NCBI RefSeq assembly: GCF_024345575.1
Contig: NZ_JAGQBJ010000001.1
Coordinates: 310,001 to 374,000, forward strand
Reading direction: 5' to 3'
DNA from: Cyanobium sp. Morenito 9A2
Lineage (GTDB): Bacteria > Cyanobacteriota > Cyanobacteriia > PCC-6307 > Cyanobiaceae
Length of the DNA: 64,000 nt
The position numbers and the translations under genes are program-made. Position 1 is the first letter of the stretch, and each line of letters opens with the position of its first letter. Below, in pieces: positions 7,895-18,748 of this stretch. Below the pieces are notes generated by a model. It saw only the letters and a program-made list of their open reading frames with translations, had not been told where the DNA came from and ran no database searches.

Positions 7895-10117
7895 TCAGTG
7901 CTTGGGGGTGAACAGGAACCCCTGGAAATGGCTGACTCCCACCCCCAGCCAGTGGTTCAGTTGCTCCTCCGTTTCAATCCCTTCCATGATGACGCGGGTG
8001 GCGCTATTGACTTCGAAGCTGAGCAGGAAACTGACCATCGCATTCACCTCATGGTTGGGAACCATGCGGGTGTATTTCATGTCCACCTTGATGAAGTCGG
8101 CATGAAACTCGAACAGATGGGACAGCGAGGCGTAGCCGCTGCCGAAGTCATCGATCGAGACCTTCACGCCGAGGGAGCCCAGCTCAAGCAGAAAGCCCTT
8201 CCAGCGTTCGGGGCCACCGATGATCGCTGTTTCCGTCACCTCCAGGATCAAGTTCTTTCGCGTGTGGGCGGGCACCTCTCTGAGGATCTTCGTGATTTCC
8301 TCCCGATGGCGGCTGCTCTGGACGGTCTGGGCAGAGAGATTGGCACCGAGCCGCAGTTCATGATCGCGATGGTTGCTGAGTAAATGGATCGCTTTGCGCA
8401 GCATCAGCAGATCGATCAGGTGAATGCTGTTGTTGCGCTCCAAGGCAAGAATGAGCTCTTGCACCTGCATCAGGGGTTGCGTATCCTTGGGGAAACGGAA
8501 CAGCATCTCCCGGTAGCAGATGGTGCGATGGCCATCCACGATCCGCACCACGTCTTCCAGATGCGGGCTCACATCTTGGAGCCCTTCAGCGAAGCTTGTG
8601 GCTGTGAAATCACCGCTGATCTTGCGGCGCACCTCTGTGAGGACCCCATCTTCGCTGGAGGGCAGCAGCACGACCGTTTTGTCGCTTTTGCCATAGCGGT
8701 TCAAGATGGACAGATCGGAGATCTGTTTTTCAACAATCGAGGGCTCGAGGGGCGTGAGTGCCGCCCGGATGTCGGCCCGCACGGAGCCGGAGAACTTCTG
8801 ACGGGTGTCGGTGATCGCCGACTCCAGGGCGCGAACGACGTCGGATCCATCGGTGCTGCCACTCAGGGTCAGGAGGGCCAGCGAGTTGTCCGGGGTCCGG
8901 CAGATGCGGGCCTCCGGGAGCAGTTCTCGCAGCCGTTCATGAAGGTCCGCCATCAGGGAGGACTGGGTGCTGATCTGGCTTTCGGTGTCGAGCGAGAAGG
9001 TATGGATCGTCGCCTTGATGTCGCCCACCAATCTCACGGCGCTGCCCTGTTGCCCGAGGGTTCGCTCATCCCGGCGACCAGCCAGATCCAGGAACGCCGG
9101 CAGGCTGAGCAGATCGTTGCCCTGATCGAGGATCCGATAGTTGTGCAGGAGCCGGTGGCTGCGGCGTTGATCCCGTCGATGCTGCAACCGGATGCGTCGG
9201 GCGTTGCTCAGGGAGGCCAGGGTCAGCCCCAGCAGGGCCAGGTTGACCGTGGCCCAGGGCAGCAGGGTCTCGCTGAAGGCCCCGCTGATCACGTCCTTGA
9301 TCACCACGGGTTGCTGCAGCACCCAGAGCTGGCCCGGTTCCTCGGCCGCCAGGAAGTACTCCAGGACGGTCCTGGGATTGTTGCCGATCGGCCGAAGGGT
9401 CTGGGCGGTACCCGATCCGATCCGGGACAGTTTCGGGGCGATCTCTCCCAGGATCGAGGCACCGCCTTCCCTGGACCCATCGGTCTGGGTGGTGCCGTAT
9501 TGAACGATCCAACCGGGGGATGTCTCCTTGGCCTTGGCGGACGCCCCACGGGCAGCCCCGCCGACCACCAGCACGTCCTCCGACCGGCAGAGCAGGCCGT
9601 AGGCATCGCGCACCTGGGGGCGCGTGTTCAGGCTCAGCCAGCGCAGCCGTTCCAGCAGGCAGGCGCGCACCGCCCCTCGGGCGGCGGGGCTGAGCGGGTT
9701 GCTGCTGTCGTTCGCGAGGGAATCGAAAACCACCTGCGCAGACCGATCGACCAGGAGCAGGTTCTGGCCGTCGCGGATGATGGTGGAATTGCGCAGGTCC
9801 TGACCCAGGCCATCGGGGGTTCTGCTGGCCAGAACGTCAAGGGTGGACTGCCGTTGACTCCAGTCCTGGGCGGTCACCATGTGACCGCGCACACGCGTGT
9901 TCAACAGGTTGGCTTCGATCAGGTTCTTGTTGCGAAACTGATCCTGCTGCCGTTGCCACGACAGCACCAGGGAGGCGAGCAGGAGGCCGCCGCTGAGCAG
10001 AAGGGCCAGGTAGATGCCGTCATTGGAAAAGATCCGGCGGCTCTCGCTGAGGTAACGCCACTCCTTGCGGGCCGAACGCAGCAGCCTGCTCAGGCCAGGG
10101 GAACCAATTGACTGCAC
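7895..10117 (-). CDS. membrane-bound GGDEF-like/EAL cyclic-di-GMP phosphodiesterase
   Basis: A signalling protein of about 740 residues. Two membrane helices (about 33-52 and 280-300) flank an extracytoplasmic sensor region without a known name. A cytoplasmic region with GGDEF-like character but no GGDEF motif follows, then a C-terminal EAL domain (about 505-740). EAL residues needed for c-di-GMP hydrolysis are present: Glu of REML, ANLSAQ, EVTET, IDDFGSGYASL, FIKVD, EGIETEEQ and FQGF. The signature reads EML instead of EAL. The frame is open far upstream, into the opposite ATPase gene; I chose the GTG at 10117, just before the first membrane helix, but no good ribosome site marks it. Confidence 0.85.
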   Translation of the reverse strand: MQSIGSPGLSRLLRSARKEWRYLSESRRIFSNDGIYLALLLSGGLLLASLVLSWQRQQDQFRNKNLIEANLLNTRVRGHMVTAQDWSQRQSTLDVLASRTPDGLGQDLRNSTIIRDGQNLLLVDRSAQVVFDSLANDSSNPLSPAARGAVRACLLERLRWLSLNTRPQVRDAYGLLCRSEDVLVVGGAARGASAKAKETSPGWIVQYGTTQTDGSREGGASILGEIAPKLSRIGSGTAQTLRPIGNNPRTVLEYFLAAEEPGQLWVLQQPVVIKDVISGAFSETLLPWATVNLALLGLTLASLSNARRIRLQHRRDQRRSHRLLHNYRILDQGNDLLSLPAFLDLAGRRDERTLGQQGSAVRLVGDIKATIHTFSLDTESQISTQSSLMADLHERLRELLPEARICRTPDNSLALLTLSGSTDGSDVVRALESAITDTRQKFSGSVRADIRAALTPLEPSIVEKQISDLSILNRYGKSDKTVVLLPSSEDGVLTEVRRKISGDFTATSFAEGLQDVSPHLEDVVRIVDGHRTICYREMLFRFPKDTQPLMQVQELILALERNNSIHLIDLLMLRKAIHLLSNHRDHELRLGANLSAQTVQSSRHREEITKILREVPAHTRKNLILEVTETAIIGGPERWKGFLLELGSLGVKVSIDDFGSGYASLSHLFEFHADFIKVDMKYTRMVPNHEVNAMVSFLLSFEVNSATRVIMEGIETEEQLNHWLGVGVSHFQGFLFTPKH

Positions 10118-10339
10118 AAGGAAAGAGGGGGGCCATGCATCGGGCCGCTCGCTTCGCCATAGTCCCAAGCTTTTCAGCGTTGGCAAGGTTGGCCCCCCCC
10201 CAACGTGATGGTTGGGTCCGTGCGCCTGGAGCCCGATTGGCCCGGACCCGGCGGCGCGGATGGACGCTCCCCATCCCATCAGCCACCCCTGGCCAGGACC
10301 AGGATCGCTGCATAGGGTGAGCGGGAGTCGGGCCCCGCG
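10118..10339. promoter_or_regulatory. divergent intergenic region, EAL gene and mgtA
   Basis: These 222 bases separate the two divergent genes and must carry both promoters unless the EAL protein starts further upstream than chosen. No Mg-sensing riboswitch structure could be recognised by eye, and no clear -35/-10 pair stands out in this GC-rich stretch. Confidence 0.3.
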
Positions 10340-12867
<2,528 letters not shown>

Positions 12868-12871
<4 letters not shown>

Positions 12872-14844
12872 GCCCCACGCTGGTCACCTTTGCCGCTGAG
12901 TTTCGTCAGCTCGCCGCCGACTTCCTGCTCCCGAGCCGGCGCCTGCCGTCCTCCCGGCGGCCGCTGCGGTCTTTCGCCGCCTTGCTGCTGCTGGCGGCCA
13001 CCCTGGCCCTGGGGCTGGCGGCCCTGGTGATCGGTGCCTCGGCCCAGCTGCTGGAGGCCGTCCTGGGCCCGGCCCGCCTCGATCTGGCCTTCCCCTACCT
13101 GCGGGGCCCCCTGGGCCTCTATGGCAGTGATCACCACCGCTGGGTCGCCCTGGGGGTCACCGTCGCCGGGGGGGTGGGGGCGTGGCTGGCGGCCCGCTGG
13201 CTCGGCCGCGAGCTGTCCCGACGCTGGCTCGCCCTGGCGGGGCTGCTGCTGGTGCTGGTGGTGGCCACGGCGGTGGATGTGGCCTTCACCGAGGGCAATG
13301 GGGCGGTGATGGAGGCCCTCAACGTGCGCAGCGCCGCGCGCTTCTGGGGCACGGCGGCGGGGCTGAGCGCGATCTATCTGGTCACCCTGCCGGTGCAGTT
13401 CCTCAACAGCTACGGCCAGCAGCGTTTCGCCCTGGCCTGGCGCGACCGCACCACCGCTGTGCTGTCTGAGGCCTACCTGCAGAACCAGAACTACTACCAC
13501 CTGGAGGCGGCGGCCGCCGGCGCTGGAGAGATCGACAACCCTGACCAGCGCCTCGCCGATGACATCCAGCGCTCGGTGGTCAGCTCCACCGATCTGTTCT
13601 TCGGTTTCTGCACCTCGCTGCTTTCGCTCGCGGCCTACGTGCTGGTGCTCTTCCAGATCAGTGGTTGGCTGGTGCTGACGCTGCTGGTGGCGACGGCGAT
13701 GGGCAACGGCCTGATCGTGCCGCTGGTGCGACGGCTGGCCCGGCTGGGGTTCCGCCAGCAATCGCTCGAGGCTGATTTTCGCTTCGCCTTGATGCACCTG
13801 CGCAGCCATGCCGAGAGCATCGCCTTCCTGCGCGGCGAGGCCCGAGAGGCGCGGGGGCTGCGGGGGCGCTTTGCGCGCGTGCTGGTGAATCTCGAGCGGT
13901 TGATCCGCTGGCGGGCGCTGGTGGAGCAGGGCTCGGGGCTCTACGCCTTTTTGATGCAGTTCGTGCCCTATCTGGTGCTCTCGGGCGCCTACTTCGGCGG
14001 CCGCGTCAGCCTCGGGCAGCTCACGGTGGGGAGCATTGCCTTCGGCCAGGTGCAGACGGCGTTGTCGTTTCTGGTGGTGCGCGCCGACGATTTCTCCAGT
14101 CTGTTCGCCAGCCTGGATCGGGTCGGCGAGCTGCGGGGCGGCCTGGGGGCACAGGTGTTGCTGGCGGCCGGCGGCGAATCCGCTGCCGCTGCCGCTTCTC
14201 CTGCCCCTGTGGGCCTTGAGCTGCACCAGCTCAGCGTGGCCGACCCCGGTGGTGGCCCGCCCTTGATCGAGCACCTCGACCTGCGCGTGACCCCGGGGGA
14301 ACGGCTGTTGATCACCGGACCCAGCGGTTGCGGTAAAACCAGTCTGCTCAGGGTGCTCTGCGGTCTGGCCCCAGCTTCCGCTGGTCGCCTGAGATCCCCT
14401 GATCCCGCCCAATGGAGCGTGCTGCCCCAGACCCCTTACATGGCCCTGGGCAGCCTGCGCGAGCAGCTGCTCTATGGCCTGCCGCTGGAGGCACCTCCGC
14501 CGCCAGACGGGGCGTTGCGCTCGGCCCTGGCCGCTGCGGGAGTTGGCGCGCTGAACGAGCGCTATGGGGATCTGGGGGTTGAGGAGGATTGGGCGCGGCT
14601 GTTGTCCGGGGGCGAGCAGCAACGGCTCGGCTTTGCCCGCCTGTTGCTGGCTGGCCGGCCGTTCGTGCTGCTTGACGAGGCCACCAGCGCCCTTGATCTT
14701 GAGGCGGAGCGGCAGCTCTATGGCCTGCTGGAGCGCCAGGGCGTCACCATGATCAGCGTGGGTCACCGCCCCAGCCTGAGGGCCTTCCACCAGCGCCTGC
14801 TGCGCCTCGATGGCCGCGGTGGATGGACGCTGGAGGCGGCTTGA
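12868..14844 (+). CDS. ABC exporter, SbmA/PMP70-like fused permease-ATPase
   Basis: A 658-residue half-transporter. An N-terminal membrane domain of the ABC_membrane_2/SbmA-BacA type (about residues 25-440, including [14 protein letters not shown], the region before the first intracellular loop) is joined to an ATPase domain with Walker [12 protein letters not shown], signature [15 protein letters not shown], Walker [13 protein letters not shown] and a switch His ([12 protein letters not shown]). Cyanobacterial members resemble peroxisomal ABCD proteins and YddA; cargo may be peptides, cobalamin or acyl compounds and is not predictable. It overlaps mgtA by four bases. Transcription probably ends near 14850, before the truncated genes. 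Confidence 0.9.
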
Positions 14845-14863
14845 GCGCGACCAGAGGCGGTGC

Positions 14864-15268
14864 TCAGGCGGACCGTGCTTCGCTCGCCGCCAGGCGGAAG
14901 CGGTCCTGCTCCCGGTTGTAGCGGAACAGGCCGCAGCTGCGGGTCCAGCTGATGACGGTATCGAACACTGCTTCGGCTTCCTGGCCGGTGAACTGTTCAC
15001 TGAGCTGCTCCAGCACGGTGCCACCCTCCACCTCGCCCCGGGGGCTGGCCTCCAGGGCCGCCTGCAGTTGGCGCACCAGGGGAACATGCTTGAGCAGCTG
15101 GCGGCCGGCCACCGTCAGTTGCAGGCGGGCCCCATCGGCGTCCATCAGAGCCAGCAGCTCGCCGGCGTCGATCATCGGCGGCAGATCGTCGAGTTCAAGC
15201 ACCAGCTCCTCCGCCTGTCCCGCCAGGCTGATGGCCCCGGTTTCGGGCACCAGGGCCACCAGGTCGCC
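14864..15268 (-). pseudogene. 3' remnant of an ABC transporter ATPase (AAA-associated C-terminal domain)
   Basis: About 130 codons on the minus strand match the AAA-associated C-terminal domain found after the ATPase domain in nitrate/sulfonate-type ABC transporters: [27 protein letters not shown], then the helical end [18 protein letters not shown]. The whole ATPase part is missing. Upstream of about 15268 the frame stays open but turns into low-complexity sequence antisense to the pgaC remnant. No start codon with a ribosome site is evident. I read it as a gene cut off at its 5' end by a deletion. Confidence 0.55.
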
Positions 15269-15328
15269 CGCCCCGTCAGCGAAGGAGGGGGCAGGGCCAG
15301 CGATGGCGGTCCCGGGGCGCTTGCCGGC

Positions 15329-16311
15329 AGCATCGACGAAACCGCCCGGCAGTTGGAGGCCTGGGCGGCCATCGAGCCGCGGCTGCGGGTGGTGCACCTG
15401 GCGAGCAACCAGGGCAAGGCGATGGCCCTGCGCAGCGGCGCTCTGCTGGCCCGCCATGGGTTGTTGGTCTGTATCGATGGCGATGCGTTGCTGGATCCCG
15501 ACGCGGTGGCCTGGCTGGTGCGGCGGCGGCTGCAGGATCCCCGGCTTGGGGCGGTCACCGGCAACCCTCGGATCCGCAACCGCACCACCCTGTTGGGGCG
15601 CGTGCAGGTGGGGGAGTTTTCCTCGATCATCGGCCTGATCAAACGCGCCCAAGCCAGCCTGGGCGGCCTGTTCACCCTCTCCGGAGTGATCGCTGCCTTC
15701 CGCCGCCAGGCCCTGCACGAGGTCGGCTACTGGAACGTCGACAGGCTCACCGAAGACATCGCGATCACCTGGGCCCCGCAGCGGGGGGGGGGCCCTACGA
15801 ACCCCATGCCCTGGTCTGGATCCTGATGCCGGAGACCTTGTGGGGGCTGTGGAAGCAGCGGCTGCGTTGGGCTGAGGCGGGGGGGGTGCAGGTGCTTCTG
15901 GCCAACATCAATGTGCTTTGGCGGCCCCGCCAGTGGCGCCTGTTGCCATTTCTGATCGAGCCACTGCTCAGCCTGCTCTGGGTCCACGCCATGGTGCTGG
16001 TGCTGGTGCTCTGGGGGATCAGCTTGCTGCTGGCGGGGGTTGGACCGGCCGCGCTTGCCTTTCCGCTGCTGCCCCGTGCCGGCGACGCCTGGCTGGCCCT
16101 GGTGTGTCTCCTGCAATTCAGCTTCAGCCTCTGGCTGGATCGTCCCTGCGACCGGGATCTGGGCCGCACCCTCTACTGGATGATCTGGTACCCGTTGGTG
16201 TTCTGGATCCTCACCTTGACCACCTCGGTGGTGGCCCTGCCGCGGGTGCTGCGGCGGGGGCAGGGTCAGCGGGCCCGCTGGGTGAGTCCCGATCGGGGCC
16301 AACGGGTCTGA
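15329..16311 (+). pseudogene. broken pgaC-like poly-N-acetylglucosamine synthase
   Basis: The sequence from about 15329 matches the middle and end of PgaC, the GT2 enzyme that makes poly-beta-1,6-GlcNAc exopolysaccharide: [50 protein letters not shown], then [18 protein letters not shown] (QxxRW motif) and C-terminal membrane helices. Two lesions are visible. The first 100 or more residues, with the first membrane helices and UDP-binding part, are absent. The frame also changes in a run of G near 15786-15795 (first half ends in frame 2, second half reads in frame 1). It cannot make a normal enzyme as it stands. Confidence 0.85.
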
Positions 16312-16335
16312 GCACTTGCCATTCTCTTTACGAGG

Positions 16336-16773
16336 GTGGCCGACGGTGTGAACAGATACACCTTTGCGTGCCGATCTGTGGTTCAAAGCCTCGCTCCGAT
16401 CATCGATCTGCGGGACGATCAACCGCGTCTTCAGCTGCTGCCGGCGGAACTGGCCACCATGGGGCTCTGGGGCGTCTGGGGTCTTTTGCTGGGAGGTGTC
16501 GGCGTTCCTCTGGCCCTGGTGTCGGTGGCCGCCCTGTGGTGTTTGGGCCTCATTCTGCGCCGCCCCGACGCCCCAATCTCAGCCGCCACCACGCCCCCCC
16601 AGCGGCCCCGCACCGCGCAGGGGGGGCGCCCGGAGCCGTGGCGGCCCGAGCCGCGCGGCCAGGGCTCATCACTTTGGTTTACGGGACGTGGATCTGTTCC
16701 GGGCCCAGCACACCTCCATCTGCACGCTGCACCACGATCGCGGTGGTGCGATTGTGAAGCTCGAAGGCTTTGA
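16336..16773 (+). CDS. possible PgaD-like small membrane protein
   Basis: An open frame starts at GTG 16336, right after the pgaC remnant. Only about the first 75 residues look coding. APIIDLRDDQPRLQ, then a hydrophobic stretch GLWGVWGLLLGGVGVPLALV with a second short one after it, recalls PgaD, the accessory membrane protein of PgaC. From about codon 80 the sequence is Pro/Arg-rich and looks non-coding, so the true protein may be shorter, frameshifted or dead. The assignment rests on position after pgaC and on the hydrophobic pattern only. Confidence 0.3.
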   Translation: MADGVNRYTFACRSVVQSLAPIIDLRDDQPRLQLLPAELATMGLWGVWGLLLGGVGVPLALVSVAALWCLGLILRRPDAPISAATTPPQRPRTAQGGRPEPWRPEPRGQGSSLWFTGRGSVPGPAHLHLHAAPRSRWCDCEARRL

Positions 16774-16819
16774 GCGTCTGGACCTGGGCGCTGCGATGCC
16801 CCTTGGTCACCATGCGCAT
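16679..16819 (-). CDS. possible 46-residue ORF opposite the response-regulator start
   Basis: A short minus-strand frame has GC-rich third positions and a plausible protein sequence (QTLKAFELHNRTTAIVV, ending GPEQIHVP). Its ATG overlaps the start of the plus-strand response regulator. The plus strand of the same stretch also has an open, equally plausible frame, so the coding strand is uncertain. No family was recognised. Confidence 0.2.
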   Translation of the reverse strand: MRMVTKGHRSAQVQTLKAFELHNRTTAIVVQRADGGVLGPEQIHVP

Positions 16820-17492
16820 TCTGTTGGCTGAAGACGATGCCCGCCTGGCGGAGCCCCTGGTCGACTTCCTCGAGCACGATCGCCACACAGTCACCTGGCT
16901 GAGCAACGGCGATCAGGCCCTCGGTGCGTTGCTGAGGGGCGATTACCAGCTGGCGCTGCTGGATTGGATGCTTCCCGGGTGCGATGGGCTGAGCATCGTG
17001 CGCGGGCTCAGAACCCAGGGCCACACCACCTTGGTGATCATGATCACGGCCCGTGATGCCCTTGGCGATGTGGTCGAAGGTTTATCGGGCGGCGCTGACG
17101 ACTATCTGGTCAAGCCGTTTCGCATGGCCGAGCTGGCTGCCCGGATCCGCTCCCTCGAGCGCCGCTCTGATCGGCCCTATCAGCCCGCTCGCCTGCTCTG
17201 GGGGCCCGTGGAACTTGATCCGGCGGCGGCGACGGCCTGGTGCCATGGGCACCCGCTTGGGCTCACCAGTAAGGAATGGCAACTGCTGGAGTGGTTCCTG
17301 CGCCACCCCGCCCGCCTGTTCAACCGCGGCCAACTGCTCGATCAGTTGTGGTCGCTGGAAGGCGATTCCGGCGAAGACACCGTCAAGACCCACCTCAACA
17401 ATCTGCGCCGCAAGCTGCGCGGCGCAGGCTCCCCCGATCCGATCGAAACCGTTCACGGTCTGGGTTACCGCCTGATGCCGCCACCACCGTGA
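16812..17492 (+). CDS. OmpR-family response regulator, RppA-like
   Basis: A 226-residue two-component regulator. The receiver domain (about 1-115) has LLAEDD, phospho-acceptor LALLDWMLPG and Lys in YLVKPF. The winged-helix DNA-binding domain (about 130-222) ends with TVHGLGYRL. The DWMLPGCDGL pattern resembles cyanobacterial RppA/NrsR regulators, which act in redox or nickel responses with a partner kinase. I chose the ATG at 16812 because it starts the canonical MRILLAEDD; the frame is open 14 codons further upstream. It overlaps the kinase gene by four bases (GTGA), so the pair is one transcription unit. Confidence 0.92.
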   Translation: MRILLAEDDARLAEPLVDFLEHDRHTVTWLSNGDQALGALLRGDYQLALLDWMLPGCDGLSIVRGLRTQGHTTLVIMITARDALGDVVEGLSGGADDYLVKPFRMAELAARIRSLERRSDRPYQPARLLWGPVELDPAAATAWCHGHPLGLTSKEWQLLEWFLRHPARLFNRGQLLDQLWSLEGDSGEDTVKTHLNNLRRKLRGAGSPDPIETVHGLGYRLMPPPP

Positions 17493-18748
17493 GCCAACGC
17501 CCGTCCACCGGCCGGCCGGCCCGCACCCTGCGCCGCCAGCAGAGCGAGTTGCTGGCGCTCTACCTCGGCAGCCTCGCGGGGGTGCTGCTTCTGTTCGCCG
17601 CCGTGGTGCGCGAGGGCTTCCAGGTGCGCCAGCTGGCGGATGTGCGTAGCCATCTCAGCTTGATTGCCGAGGACTTTTCCTCGCTGCCCCTGCCGGTGCC
17701 AGGAACGGAGCGGAGCCTGCAGGAGAGCCGCAAGGATTTCGCCACCGCCCGCCAACAGGTGGAGTGGTTCGTCGAGGGACGCCGCGTCCCGGTGGCCCGC
17801 CTGGGCGAGAAGAACGAGCTCGGACCCCTGCCCAGGAAGCTGGAGAGCAACCGTTCCCGCTGGCAGGAGGGCCCGGGTTGGCTCGCCCTGGTGTTTCCCT
17901 CCGATCTCACCCCGGGGGTCTGGATCCGGGTCAGTGAAGACCTCGAACCCCTCGATGGCCGCCTGCGCCAGCTCGATCTCGCCCTGGCGATCGCGATCAC
18001 CGTCGCCCTGGGGCTCAGTGCTGTTGCGGCCCTGCTGCTCACCCGCCGGGCGGTGGCTCCTCTGGAGCGCAGCCTCCAGCGCCTGCGCCAGTTCAGTCTT
18101 GATGCGTCCCATGAGCTGCGGGGCCCCTTGGCGGCCCTGGCCGCCAATGCCGAGATGGGGCTGGTGGCAGCGGCCGAGGCGGGGCCCGGCCAAGCGCGCC
18201 GCTTCGAGGCGATTGCCAGCGCCACGGCCCAGATGGGCCGCCTGGTGGACGACCTGCTGCTGCTGGCCCGCCAGGACGAGGAGCGTCTGGAGGCTCCCCA
18301 GCCGGTGGATCTCTCGGCCGTGCTGCAGCAGCAGATCGCCCTGCACCGCGACGGCCTCGAACTCAGGCATCAGCGGCTCCAGTTGGAGCTCACCCCAGGC
18401 CTGCAGGTGTTGGGTCAGGTGACCCTGCTGCACCGACTCGTGCGCAACCTGCTCGACAACGCCTTGCGCTACACCCCCGATGGGGGCCTGGTGACGGTGC
18501 GCTCCCACCGCCGCGGTGGTTTCGTGAGTGTTTCGGTGCAGGACAGCGGCATTGGGCTCAGTGCCCAGGACCTGCCCCAGGTGTTCGATCGCTTCTGGCG
18601 GGCCCGCAGCGATCGCCCCGACGGTGGCTCCGGTCTGGGGTTGGCGATTGCCTCGCGCATCTGTGCCTCCCATGGGGGACGCATCCAGGTCACCAGTACC
18701 CCTGGGGAGGGGAGTTGCTTCACGGTTGAATTGCCGGCGAGCTCTTAG
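17489..18748 (+). CDS. sensor histidine kinase, RppB-like partner
   Basis: A 419-residue sensor kinase: membrane helix near residues 20-45, a periplasmic part of about 120 residues, a second helix (IAITVALGLSAVAALLL), a HisKA domain with the H-box SLDASHELRGPLAALA, and an ATPase domain with N-box NLLDNALRYTP, G1 DSGIGL and G2 GGSGLGLAIA. It starts at GTG inside the stop of the response-regulator gene. The signal sensed is unknown; the extracytoplasmic part has no recognised domain. Its last 29 bases overlap the end of the convergent MscS gene, so read-through in either direction would give antisense RNA. Confidence 0.93.
   Translation: MSQRPSTGRPARTLRRQQSELLALYLGSLAGVLLLFAAVVREGFQVRQLADVRSHLSLIAEDFSSLPLPVPGTERSLQESRKDFATARQQVEWFVEGRRVPVARLGEKNELGPLPRKLESNRSRWQEGPGWLALVFPSDLTPGVWIRVSEDLEPLDGRLRQLDLALAIAITVALGLSAVAALLLTRRAVAPLERSLQRLRQFSLDASHELRGPLAALAANAEMGLVAAAEAGPGQARRFEAIASATAQMGRLVDDLLLLARQDEERLEAPQPVDLSAVLQQQIALHRDGLELRHQRLQLELTPGLQVLGQVTLLHRLVRNLLDNALRYTPDGGLVTVRSHRRGGFVSVSVQDSGIGLSAQDLPQVFDRFWRARSDRPDGGSGLGLAIASRICASHGGRIQVTSTPGEGSCFTVELPASS

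Noticed and set aside
8384-10111. A 575-codon plus-strand frame over the EAL gene.
   Set aside because: Antisense to a protein with full EAL motifs; composition is Gln/Gly/His-rich and has no domain.
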